This document shows, in pieces, positions 8,214 through 18,569 of a stretch of 29,119 nucleotides of DNA. The stretch is taken from contig PDUO01000084.1 in the NCBI GenBank assembly GCA_003008705.1, forward strand, positions 4,731 to 33,849. The letters run 5' to 3'. The first letter of the stretch is position 1, and each line of letters begins with the position of its first letter. A program made the position numbers and the translations under genes. The notes under the pieces are model-generated. The model saw only the letters and a program-made list of their open reading frames with translations. It made no database searches and was not told the origin of the DNA. The DNA comes from Pezicula radicicola (lineage: Eukaryota > Ascomycota > Leotiomycetes > Helotiales > Dermateaceae).

Positions 8214-10516
8214 ATGCTTCGATCTCGAGCAAGAACCGCCGTTCAGGCGTCGAAACAACATTCCTCACGGTACACCTCTCGCTATCTCTCAAGATCACAA
8301 GCAACCATTGCGACAGCCTCGGCGCCGTCCTCAAAACCGTACTCCTCCCCCAAATCCGTGACTCACCTCCCCCCGCGCTCTCACTAAGAATAAAAATGAC
8401 AGACAACCTCGAGAACGCCCAAGTCCGGCCTTTAATACCACGCGGAAAGAAAATCCTCTCCAAACAGTGCGCAATGGCCATCCCCAGGAGATGGACGAGT
8501 CGTACGTTCAGCCTTACTTACCACCACTTGACAACTGCGAAAAAGCTGACCGAGTTGCAGCTTCATTGGCATGTCGGGAGGAGAGATATTCCATGAGATG
8601 ATGTTGCGGCATGGGGTCAAACACGTCTGTAGGTATTTTTTTCGTGCCAGGCTCTGAATTTCTCGATTGAGCGTGCTGACATTGCTCGGTAGTCGGCTAC
8701 CCTGGTGGTGCCATCCTTCCTGTCTTCGACGCTATCTACAACTCAAAACACTTCAATTTTATTCTTCCTAAGCATGAACAAGGTGCCGGGCATATGGCAG
8801 AGGGCTATGCAAGAGCAAGTGGCAAACCTGGCGTTGTCATCGTCACCTCCGGACCTGGGGCGACGAATGTTATCACCCCAATCCAAGACGCATTCTCCGA
8901 CGGAACTCCACTGGTTGTGTTCTGCGGCCAGGTTGTGACCTCTGCACTTGGTAGTGACGCTTTCCAGGAGGCGGACATAGTCGGCATTTCAAGAGCATGT
9001 ACGAAGTGGAATACCATGGTGAGGAACGTGGCTGAGCTCCCTAAGCGGATAAATGAAGCATTTCAGATTGCCACGTCTGGACGGCCGGGGCCGGTCCTAG
9101 TAGATCTACCCAAGGACGTTACCGCCGCAATTTTACGAAAAGCCATTCCTCGAAGCTCCACCATCCCCCATATACCTAGTCAAGCATCAAAAGGTGTCAC
9201 CCAGGAGGCTGCGAAGAAGCAGCTCACTGCCTCGATCGGCCGTGTGGCCCGCTTGATCAACATGGCAAAGAGACCAGTCGTCTATGCCGGCCAGGGTCTG
9301 ATTTCCCTCCCAGAAGGCCCAAAACTTCTGAAAGAGCTTGCTGATAAAGCTTCGATCCCTGTGACCACTACCATCCACGGCCTTGGGGGATTTGACGAGC
9401 TTGACTCGAAAGCTTTGCATATGCTTGGCATGCATGGCGCGGCCTATGCAAACCTAGCCATTCAGAACGCCGATCTTATCATTGCTCTCGGAGCACGTTT
9501 CGATGATCGCGTGACTGGCTCTGTACCAAAATTTGCGCCGGAAGCAAAGCTCGCGGCTAGTGAAGGTCGCGGAGGTATCGTCCATTTTGAGATCGTGCCT
9601 AAGAATATTAACAAAGTTGTTCAGGCCACCGAAGCTGTGGAGGGAGACGTGGTGGAGAATCTGGCTATCTTGAACCCTCTCGTGCAGGAGAAGAGTATGG
9701 CCGAGCGAAAAGAATGGTTCGGTCTCATTAATTCTTGGAAGACGAAGTTCCCTCTTTCTGCTTCCCAATATGAGGAAGGGAGAACAGGCCTCATCCAGCC
9801 TCAGGCTTTGATTGAAGAGCTTTCAAATTTGACCGCCCACCGGAAAGAGGATACTATTATCTCAACTGGAGTTGGCCAGCATCAGATGTGGACTGCCCAG
9901 TATTTTCGATGGCGCTATCCACGGACTATGATTACTTCAGGTGGTCTTGGAACCATGGGTTTTGGTCTCCCTGCAGCTATTGGCGCGAAGGTTGCACGAC
10001 CGGACGCCCTTGTTATTGATATTGATGGTGATGCGTCATTTAATATGTCTTTGACTGAGATGTCAACTGCCAAGCAGTTTAATATTGGTGTCAAGATGAT
10101 TGTGTTGAATAATGAGGAACAAGGCATGGTTGCTCAGTGGCAAAATATGTTCTACAAGGATAGGTATTCGCATACACACTCTGAGAATCCTAACTTCATG
10201 AAGCTAGCAGACGCGATGGGGATTCAGGCGAGGAGGGTGGAAAATCCAGACGAAGTCACAGATGCACTGAAGTGGTTGATTGAAAGTGATGGACCGGCGT
10301 TCTTGGAGGTTATGACGGATAAGAAGGTTCCTCTTCTGCCTATGGTGCCGGCTGGATGTGCTTTACATGAGGTTATGGTTTTTGACGGAGGTAGGTGATT
10401 CGGATTAACGTTGGAAAGGATATACTAACGGAATGACAGCCAAGGACAAGAAACGCAGAAAGCTCATGGCCGAACGAACTGAAGGCGTGCATGGAAGCGT
10501 GTATGGAAGCGACTGA
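8214..10516 (+). CDS. ilv2: Acetolactate (acetohydroxyacid) synthase, catalytic subunit
   Basis: ThDP-, FAD- and Mg-dependent enzyme of the mitochondrial matrix. It condenses pyruvate with pyruvate or 2-oxobutyrate, the first common step of valine, leucine and isoleucine synthesis. Preferred exons are 8214-8338, 8403-8501, 8561-8628, 8693-10390 and 10440-10516, giving 688 aa, normal for fungi. The Arg/Ser-rich N-terminus (MLRSRARTAV and on) is a matrix presequence. The mature part has FGYPGGAILPVFDAIYNS, catalytic Glu126 in KHEQGAGHMAEGYARASG, GARFDDRVTG, the ThDP/Mg motif starting at Gly543-Asp544 (IDGDASFN), NNEEQGMVAQW with Trp580, and a basic C-terminal tail. Introns 2-4 have clear donors, branch sites and acceptors and restore conserved residues. 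The first (8339-8402) is inferred, because without it exon 1 shifts frame. Odd residues are Val179 at the position of yeast Pro192 (GQVV instead of GQVP), Ala578 where yeast has Thr, and PAGC at 650-653 where yeast has AGGS. Whether this is the housekeeping copy or a second paralogue cannot be told from one window. Confidence 0.96.
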
Positions 10517-11039
10517 TCTAATTCACTTTCGAGTGTGCTCCTTGCTTTGTGTGGTGGATATTTGCATGCGAAATCCCATGGTGTCAATGTCCTCTAGAGA
10601 TCTAGACAATTGATCCATGTCCTCTTATTTCCAGCTCTGAGAGCTCCCCACCCAGGATCTCATAAGACATTGGCGTATTTAATATTCTCGTTAATGCAGC
10701 CAGTATTAATTTTGACTCGCCAACAAACCGTTACAGTGATTGCGGTCTACGGTTTTATATATACGATATTCGGCATTGTACAGTTGTTGTCATTCTTGCG
10801 TCCGGGAAGGTTAGCGAGCCTTAGCGAGGGCGGAACAGAGGGAAATAGGGAGGCGGACTACTGCGGACATCATGGATCGCGGGTTCCCAGAACCCTTCCC
10901 TTAGTTAAATCGTGTAATTATCCAATAAGCTCTCTGCCTCTTCAAAACGTTCTCTGGTAATCAAGCAACGCCAAAGGCCACGGGCTGCCTTTTTCGTATC
11001 GTTATGACCTGGACCACGCGCTGCCTCTGTCTTGACTAG
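10517..11039. other. Downstream spacer of the synthase gene
   Basis: Contains the synthase 3' untranslated region and then unassigned DNA. Visible structures are a doubled TTAGCGAG(C/G) motif near 10811-10829 and a small perfect hairpin GGGTTC-CCA-GAACCC at 10881-10895. A 116-codon frame at 10610-10960 has hydrophobic stretches but no family resemblance, and I do not call it. Confidence 0.4.
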
Positions 11040-11511
11040 CACATTGATTATGCATGGCATTTGCCTTCTCCGATTCGATTGTACACTGGTTGGTAGCTTA
11101 AACTGCCAGTAATAGCAGTGCGCCACTCCGCCTCGATTCCAAGCTTGAAGTCATTGGTAACGGTAAATGACTTCCCGATCTCCAATGATACTTTAGTTGG
11201 CGGGATGCTTTGCCCCTTAGGTTTCCCGGTCCGTACTCTTCCTTGCCGAGGAATGTTCGTCGTCTAACTTTATAGTAGTTCTAGTAGCTCTCTTTAGCAT
11301 TGCCCGAAGGACATATGTTATTAGATTCCAGATAATAGCTATCCTTTTAGATGTAGTTAATGTAAAAGATATTCTTAATTCCTATGGTGTTTGGAGTATA
11401 GTCTTTGAGTTCACGAGGGGAGAGGGCTAGAATTATCCTACTGGTGGGACATGGGGAGGCATGTGCTTTGAGCACAGTCAGGAAGGCAAAAATAGTGTAG
11501 GTGAAGCGCAT
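11040..11511 (-). pseudogene. Relic of a small secreted protein gene
   Basis: On the minus strand an ATG at 11511 opens MRFTYTIFAFLTVLKAHASP, a good secretion signal (basic start, hydrophobic core, AHA-SP cleavage site). The frame then runs to a stop at 11347 after 54 codons. Further along the same strand, about 11270-11040, another frame is open for ~70 codons without an ATG. It has an alternating polar/hydrophobic pattern (KVSLEIGKSFTVTNDF) suggesting beta strands. I read the two as pieces of one decayed secreted protein, but a missed intron could also join them. I recognise no family and assign no function. A degenerate ~9-bp tandem repeat (11542-11596) lies just upstream, in the position of a leader. 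Confidence 0.35.
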
Positions 11512-11541
11512 TTTGATGTCGAGAGATTCGGAAATTTGAAG

Positions 11542-11596
11542 AGGATATAAGGATATAAGGATATGAGTCTATGAGTCTATGAGGCTTTGAGGCTAT
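11542..11596. repeat. Degenerate short tandem repeat
   Basis: Successive copies of GGATATAA grade into GAGTCTAT and GAGGCTTT / GAGGCTAT, with a period of about 8-9 bases over some 55 bases. It lies immediately upstream of the start codon of the secreted-protein relic. Confidence 0.6.
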
Positions 11597-14500
11597 GGTG
11601 AATTCTGGAGATGAGCGGTATAAGTCTTGTAGTGGAGTAGGCCATAAGAATCCAAGGAGTATCGATATTCTGGTACAGAAGCGATTTGAGAAGTAATGAT
11701 CAATGCCTATATAGTTCGACCAGAGTGTCACTTGCCTGAGCTTTCTACATCGTGGGGCTTTTAAATCGTCATAATTGTAACTTCACAGATTCCAGTAAAC
11801 ATCCATGGAGCAACGATAAGTTGGTGTTTGGTACGTCTTAAAAAGAAGACAATTGCAGCAAACAATTAATGCTAGACTGGGTTGAAATCTACCACAGCCC
11901 GATGTTGGAGATGCCGAGACGGTGAGAACGTTTGAACCTTTCACAATGCAGCTTAAAATAGCAATGACATGCCAGACAGAGCGCCCAATTCTTTCTATGG
12001 ATGTGCTAAGATAATAATGGCAAGCGCCATATCAAGTAAACCATTGCTCCAAGACCAACAGATAGCGACCACTGAGGAATATCTACCCACACCGATTTTG
12101 AGAATTAGCTGACCTAGAAATCCAGGCCAAGAAGCGGTAAGTATAAAGATTCTTCTAACTTTAACGCTTTACCTCCCCTTCTAAATTTCGCCCCGAGTGA
12201 CTCAAATCCCCGTTGCCTTGCTCTTCTAGGCCCCGGCAACAGGAATGGGCTACTTAGTCCATAGCAGCGATCGCTTTGTCTGGAACCCAAGCCAGAGCCG
12301 CATCTTCTAAACCTACATGAGCAAGTACCGCACTAGCGACAACTAACCTGCAAAGAAGAATCTCGGTCTCCTAATGAGAAACCTAAATAAGTATATATAT
12401 ATATATACAAGTAAAACAACGGACTAGGGCTTAGATATTATAGAGATTATTAAAACTAAGATTGTTTCAAAAGTAAGGAGGACTAAACCTACAAAACTTA
12501 TAGAACCTATGACTGTTGCTTCTGCGGTTGGTACCAAGTACAAAGGCTCGAAGATGGTTGTAGAGATGCGGTGGAGGTGGAAGAGTCGAGTAAGGATGAT
12601 GAAGATTTGCCAGAGAGCGAGTCTATAGATACATTTGCTAGCTATACTAAGAACAGCGAAGACGAATCTAATACGGAGAGCAATGGAGATGGAGATGCCG
12701 GTAGAGATGGAGGAGAATGATGATGATGGTAATGGTGATGACCCTAAGGGAAAAGGAAAAGGGTTAAGAAAGAGAAAGGAAGAGGAAAGAGCAGGGCAGG
12801 GAGAATGCAGAAGCGACAGATCCTTCTTCTAGAACATGAATTTATTAACGCGCCCGAGCCCTTTAGTATCTATATAAACGAGGGTGTATAAGAGAGAGAC
12901 AGGGAGATAAGCTAACATCGAGTTTTATTTGAGTTTAGGAAGGCGACGGTTGTTGATAACAATAGCAGTAGCCAGGGCTCTAAGGAGCTATTTATAAGGG
13001 GCGCGCTCCCCGTCCTAGATATTTCGACAGCCCGTCCTTGAATCTATCATAGTACTAACAAGTATTTCAACAGCAAGGTCCCAGAGACAGTTCCGTCTCA
13101 AACATACAACACCACTATCACGCCAAAGCTAAGACTCTTCAAGAATGGCATGAGATGAAGTATGAGATGAGGGACGTTAGGAAACGACTGCAGAAAGTCG
13201 TCTCAGCTTGCGATTCTACAATGGTGGTACTAGTCGAGACTCAGAAGCGCCAGAGCAGCTTGTTGGACAAATATCTTGCACTTGTTGATAAGTGGGCTTC
13301 TGCTTCCTTGGGTACTTCTTCTCTATTATACCAAATCACCCTCCTTATTATGCGCCCCCTTTTTCCACGCAGCCGCATCATAACAACGCTCCTTACGAGC
13401 CTGTTCACTTAACCGATCAAGCCTTATCTTCGATATCCCCTGCTGAAAAGACCTAGGATGTAATAATAATACACGATACCGACTCTTCCACGCCTTAGAT
13501 CGCGATACCTTCTCACCTACGCCTGATGTCACCGACCGAATCACCCGGCCCTTGTGCTCGATTGGTAATCCCTAGTCGAGTCTTCATCTCGTCTTCACTC
13601 TAGAAGCGGAAGTTGAGGCGTAGCCATGTTCGTTGTACACCTTGGTCCTTCTTGGCGAGATCAGCCCGCATATCGCTCGGCGGCGGTGATGTCTTCGGAC
13701 AGTTCCGTGACCAGCTAGAGCACCTAGGTCATATCGCCCAACGCACTCTATCTTGTCCCAGGTAGACTACGGAATGGGTACCCTAACCCATAGGGTAACC
13801 CTACTCAGCCCAACCCATGGGTTCTTGGTTTTCTCTGTCGCGCTTTCTTTGTCCCTTTCGTGCTTTCGGCCGTCTTTCTCTGTTGCAGTAATGCCGGATG
13901 GTTGTGCTCACAAATCACCGCACTGTCTGGGAACTCGATTGAGGTTTATATGGTGTAGTAACCCCACATCTGAATAGCTTCACAATTCAATGCATACAAT
14001 TCATCACATTTTTCCGAGCAAGTTCTGAGCCTGGCGGAAGCGCTCTCAACGATATGACGACCTCCAACTCTAAAAGTCAATACGATACCTGCAAATAGGC
14101 ATGAGTTTCGATTCCGACCGAATTATAGATGGTGTATAAGCTGGAAATCGAAAAGCAGAGTTCCACGCAGAGAAATTCAATCCCGGGATCGAATCTCTCG
14201 GCGCCTTTATTTTTCGACTTGGGTCAATATAAGCTCAGCTAATAAATACAGACTTCTCTCTATCTAACCGAGACATCATTGATCGAATCCTTTAAGCTCC
14301 GCCCCCATGTCTTGTCAACCGTAGATAGCCCTAGATTATCGTTGAGAGTTGGTGTAAAGTCCAAATTAGCATTAGTTTCTGGTTTAAGTCCCGACTGGGC
14401 CCCCTCGTTGTAGATCATTGTGTTTGAGAGCGGTTTACATTCGATTACAAAGAAACATCCAAATTGAATAATCAGATGTGTTTATCAGCGTTGTACTGGA

Positions 14501-14760
14501 GGCTGCCTATCGTTGCCAATTTGTTTCAACACTTTAATAGCCTTCCTTATAGTTCGGTCCAGAATGACCAATTGAGACTGCATTATTTCAACCTACGTCT
14601 CTGCAGTTTCTTTGTAAAGTTAGGTAAAATCAACCACTTAGTGAATGATGGAGAAGTTAAATAACTTCACGGCGTTGCTCTGAGACTCTGCAGGCTTTGC
14701 TATATCTGGGCGGGGATTTGTTGTGTTACAGTGGCTCCTAGAGTTCCGGTAGAGGCTGTG
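11597..14760. other. Gene-poor stretch with eroded coding remnants
   Basis: No intact gene is seen. A (TA)n run lies near 12394-12408. At 12600-12830 a purine-rich plus-strand stretch encodes an acidic then Lys/Arg-rich low-complexity peptide. At 13155-13310 a frame reads as a Lys/Gln-rich helical peptide (MRDVRKRLQKVVSAC and on). These may be parts of one decayed gene or transposon ORF, since stops and frame changes separate them, but I recognise no family. A short palindrome-rich patch lies at 13773-13822. Confidence 0.35.
13772..13822. repeat. Palindrome-rich patch with GAATGGGTACCC
   Basis: Within 50 bases are GAATGGGTACCC (13772-13783), ACCCATAGGGTAACCC and CAACCCATGGGTT. The 12-mer GAATGGGTACCC occurs again at 19934-19945 inside the decayed NLR gene, also followed by ACCCATGGG and CAACCCAACCC. 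This suggests two diverged copies of a short dispersed element. Confidence 0.4.
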
Positions 14761-16945
14761 TTGGCTGCCTGGAAATGCGTTTAAAAGATTAATCGTTGGC
14801 CTCGCTTATAAACGAGGCCGATGATTAGTAAATATACGAACGACTTTACACGTAGCTGCAACAGGCAGCCTTGGCAAGGCTGTTGCAATTCTGTGATGCT
14901 ATAACTAATTATGGAATACACTCAAACGGTCACGAATTATTTTCCTACTACAGTACAGTACAGTACATCAAGTAACAGTCTTGAATTTTGCGTCACGATA
15001 CTATAAGCCGCAGAAGGAATCAATGAGGCTGGTGGCTGATATTGGACGAAAAGTATTCTCGTTCTCAGTCAATTTTGAGTCGCCAATGTCGGGATTTAAA
15101 GATATATTTCAACCGTTATCTAAACCTGTTAGCATTTTGAGGCTGATAATTCAATTGGTGAGCCAGAGGTTGAACTGAAGATGCTGGTCAATCAACGCTG
15201 CCTGATGGATGGTGGACCACGGGCCTCCGCCTTGAATGGCTATTATTGCGTATCGTAAGGCTACTTAAGTTGGGGAATTAAAAGCCTGTTTCCCTGAACC
15301 TCTTCGTCGGCACTCTAGGCTCGGCGGGATGTGCCACCCAGCCTCGCTGCCTACATCCCGCCCTGATACCTTGATCCGCTTTGAACATTCAGTTCGCGGT
15401 AGTCTTTTAAACGCAATGATGTCACTATTTTTGAAATGGGACTTTGAACGACAATAAGCTGTTACATTATATTGTTACTCTTTGAAAATCTGATACCTTT
15501 ACTGGTTGTGGAGATTGTAGCTCTGTAGCATGAGATCTTCTTGCCTAAGAGAGAATTTTAGACTTGCTTTACCAATACTGAGAGAGCAAGGGGTTTCTAC
15601 GGCCGGAACATGTCTTGGCTTGTAATATGTACGTAGACCTGGTTATGGTCAAAAGCTACTCCTCACCGAATTGGCCCTAATTGTCTTTGCCAGCCCCCTC
15701 GCACTGAGGCGCTTCGGACCATGCCTGTATGCCGCGGGCGGTGACAGCTATTCACGAACAAAAAAACTTATACAGAGTAAAGAGGCTCCGATCATCCCTT
15801 GGGCAGAACTTCATCAACTTTATTAAGCCGTATGTATATCTTGTATATTATGAAAAACTTTCATATCTCCAGCACGGTATAGGCGGCCAAGTAAACATCA
15901 ATGCCTACTCGTGCCGGACAGAAGTCTAAAACTACCGTACCCTGCATGGTTATTTTTTGTAGGAGATCAATAAGAGAGTACAACTTCGGATGGGCAATAT
16001 TTAATCTTTTCGTGCACAGCAGTTTTAAACTTCTGGCCGACATGAGTAACAGTTGTCTCGAATTCTTTCTCCATTTTCTACATCCACGTATTCGTTTTAC
16101 CATATCCTAGCTACAGGACTACCACATATCTTTACAATCTTGACCCAGTAACTTTATGTTTGGATTTACGCTAGATAACTTCGTCTTATAGTGGATAGAA
16201 GCTACATTTCCACCGCGATGGGCTCAAGAAAAAGGCTGGGACGTTTCAAATGACTCGCCGATCCTATTCATGTTCCCAATATTCAAGGAGAACTCAGTCT
16301 TCAGAGAGGAATAATTCCTAGCCATCAAGAAAGTCTGGTCGTAGTTGCTTTCAATATACGGACAGGAAATAGACATTTTTATAGTTCCTGTGTAACCAGA
16401 CATATAGATCAACTTTTGTACAGCTGCCATCGCCTATAGTAGAATCTTTGAACTGAGACAAGGACATCGCCACCTCTATTTGTATCCCTCCTCGCATTGT
16501 CCACTTTTATTTATCTTCGACACCTTCTCCACTATGTTCTGGGTTTCACTGGGCTTCATGAATACGATGTACAGGTATAGGTGTAAATATTGACAAGTGT
16601 TACTTCCATAAAACAGATGCGCGCTCAATTTGCTTTGGCACAAACCACTGGCGAGACGGACTCGGAAATTCTAGAAGCTGAAAATGTGTCTAGATAATAA
16701 GAGGATCCGGTATTTAATGCACTACAACTTGAGATTTATCCTTTTAGATGATTTAGGGATTGGAGTAATGTACTCCACGTCAGATTCAAGTCAATAATTA
16801 CAAGTCATTACTAAATGGATTTAGAAAATACTCGTTAGCGACCACGTAATATTTTCCCGACCATTTGGTAATTTCCTTTAATTTAATTTTCCTTTATTTC
16901 ACTAACCCCAGGGGGTGGGTTTGGGGTGAGATGTATAGACGATGA
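14761..16945. other. Gene-free region with several hairpins
   Basis: Structures seen are a 15-nt-arm hairpin at 14790-14827, a (CAGTA)n run at 14951-14965, and a GGCGGGATGT / ACATCCCGCC inverted repeat at 15323-15362. Short frames on both strands (15729-15929, 15861-16103, 16224-16430) show no recognisable motif. I see no gene or structural RNA that I can support. Confidence 0.4.
14790..14827. repeat. Hairpin with near-perfect 15-nt arms
   Basis: The arms TAATCGTTGGCCTCG (14790-14804) and CGAGGCCGATGATTA (14813-14827) pair at 13 of 15 positions around an 8-nt loop. The two differences are both C/T-type transitions, as if one arm had suffered C-to-T changes. Flanking GGCTGCCT (14763-14770) and AGGCAGCC (14863-14870) form a further outer pair. 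Confidence 0.5.
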
Positions 16946-17479
16946 CTATTCCTTGAAATCGTAAGTATCGAGTAGTTGACTCAGATCCACATAATGATCT
17001 CCGGCGATTGTCTGGGTCTGTGAATTGTCCTTGACCTGATCGTGTTGAGATTCATCCTGCCACCTTTTCCCCTTGTTATTGAGGCGCGACTCATACCCTG
17101 CTGAGTGTCCTGTCGCTTCATGGCATGTCCACATTGTGTCGGTTCCTGTCCGGATTTTTTGTAAATCCTTCTCAACCACATTCTTGAACTTATTTATGTT
17201 GCACGAGCTTTCACATTTCAGCTCCATGATCACAGTTCCATCTTTCACGTAGCCACCGTCATCATCAAGCAATAGGACGAGGTCTGCTGCATCCTTGTTA
17301 GACCCAACGTAATAATGCCCCTCGCGAGCCACACACAGTGCAAAGTTCAATTCGACTTGTGCTCATCCTTCCCACCCCCACCCCCCCTGCTCCGATACGC
17401 CTCCTCAATCCGGGAGAATTCCTAAGAACCCCAGCTTATAATTGTTTGAAATATCTTTCTGTTTTTCGGAAGTGGCCAT
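16946..17479 (-). pseudogene. Broken hypothetical gene with a possible PD-(D/E)XK nuclease-like core
   Basis: The minus-strand frame starts at an ATG at 17479 (MATSEKQKDISNNYKLGF) and ends at 16946, 178 codons. It contains two in-frame TGA codons (about 17408 and 17366). Between them a neighbouring frame reads IEEAYRSRGGGGG, so two small indels in the G-run plus a Trp-to-stop change probably inactivated it. Downstream of these the frame is open for more than 130 codons: AQVELNFALCVAREGHYY, then SNKDAADLVLLLDDDGG and GTVIMELKCES. A conserved-looking Asp followed by a beta hairpin and Glu-Leu-Lys is the layout of PD-(D/E)XK nucleases, but one Asp/ExK pair is weak evidence. The rest is polar. 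It could equally be an unrelated lineage-specific protein. Confidence 0.5.
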
Positions 17480-18519
17480 AGTATAACAAATGAAGTTGGA
17501 GTAACAACAGACCAAAGATAATTTAAGATTATTGATAAGCGGGCGAAAGAAGGGGTAGACTTGCTAAGCAAATTGAGTAGAACTAACTTATAAGGTATTA
17601 ACCTTCGAGCACCATTATAATGAAAAGTGGTAGAATATAAGAATATTGGTAATGGTCAAAAATCATGTATATTCTGGCCCTTGAATCTATAGGGATTTCT
17701 ATACTATTTATATATAAAATAAGTATCGCAAGGGCCTTGTTTCCTATACTAATTAAGTAGATTTTAATGTTAAATTGTTAAGCCACTAGTACTCTGATCC
17801 TCTACTAATTAGAGCCCATGGCGACTAGTGGAAATGAGGTTATATTATTACACGTGATTAGAGCCCGACATAAGGTTAAGGAGCCCTAGACTCTTATCTA
17901 GACAAGTTCGACATGTGGATGTCTTCCTTATGGATTACCTAAGTGATGTGTCGACATTGGCATAGTGAAAAGGGTTGGTTGCGCAGCCTCAATTATTGCA
18001 TTTACTATAACTAAAAAGGAAGTAGAATAACGCCACATAAGCAGCCTACTAGTACGTTGTATACCGATATAGCAATAGAACAAGAGCTGCTAACAGGCTT
18101 CTCTTGGAAATAATAGCAAGACATCCAATTAAGTTCCTTCGCAGCCCTCCCTATTCGAGCGATTTGGATCACCAAATACAGGCCTCCGTTTGCAGTTCTA
18201 TACGGCTGAGGCCCCTAGTTCAAGCACCCTTAACATGAGAAGAGGGTGGTCAGAAGCGAGAAAGCGAGATGCTGGGTATGGAGTGCTGACTGAGGTGTCT
18301 TATTCGCTACCGCAGGTGAGATAGAAGAGGTCGTAAGCCTGCCAATCTGATGAGAATCAAGGGAAGGTTCGAAGGGCCGCGCAGTGTGAATGCCATGCAT
18401 ACTGTACCAGCACTATTTGGAACCCTTTTGTAGTATATATAGAGCACATCTGGGTTTTAGCTGAATGTCGAAGCACATTGAGGCCGACTTCGATACGGCT
18501 GGAGTGAGCATTATATACG
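17480..18519. other. AT-leaning spacer
   Basis: No coding gene is supported. ATTAGAGCCC occurs twice near 17809 and 17859. Short minus-strand frames between about 18357 and 18790 have no recognisable motif, and the palindromic insertion at 18528 lies within them. Confidence 0.4.
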
Positions 18520-18569
18520 AATCCAGGTAGAGATCGGAATGGGGCCCCATTCCGATCTCTAAATCCAGG
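18520..18569. mobile_element. 34-bp perfect palindrome between 8-bp direct repeats; candidate minimal hAT-type MITE
   Basis: Positions 18528-18561 form a perfect palindrome whose half is TAGAGATCGGAATGGGG, with no spacer between the two halves. It is flanked exactly by the 8-bp direct repeat AATCCAGG at 18520-18527 and 18562-18569. An 8-bp target-site duplication and termini fitting YARNG (here TAGAG) are features of hAT transposons. The element would then be just two terminal inverted repeats joined head to head, without any body. Alternatives are a template-switch (snap-back) replication product or an assembly artefact. The exact abutment of the duplication and the palindrome favours insertion. 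Confidence 0.6.

Noticed and set aside
10881..10895. GGGTTC-CCA-GAACCC as a tRNA T-arm or SINE B-box
   Set aside because: No A-box, anticodon arm or acceptor stem is found around it.
14776..15415. Inverted 13-mer TGCGTTTAAAAGA as terminal repeats of a 640-bp element
   Set aside because: A 13-nt inverted match is expected by chance several times in 29 kb, and the pairing does not extend in either direction.
15861..16430. Minus-strand frames with methyltransferase-like wording (VVLDFCPARVG)
   Set aside because: The resemblance is a few residues only, with no following motifs and no joinable exons.
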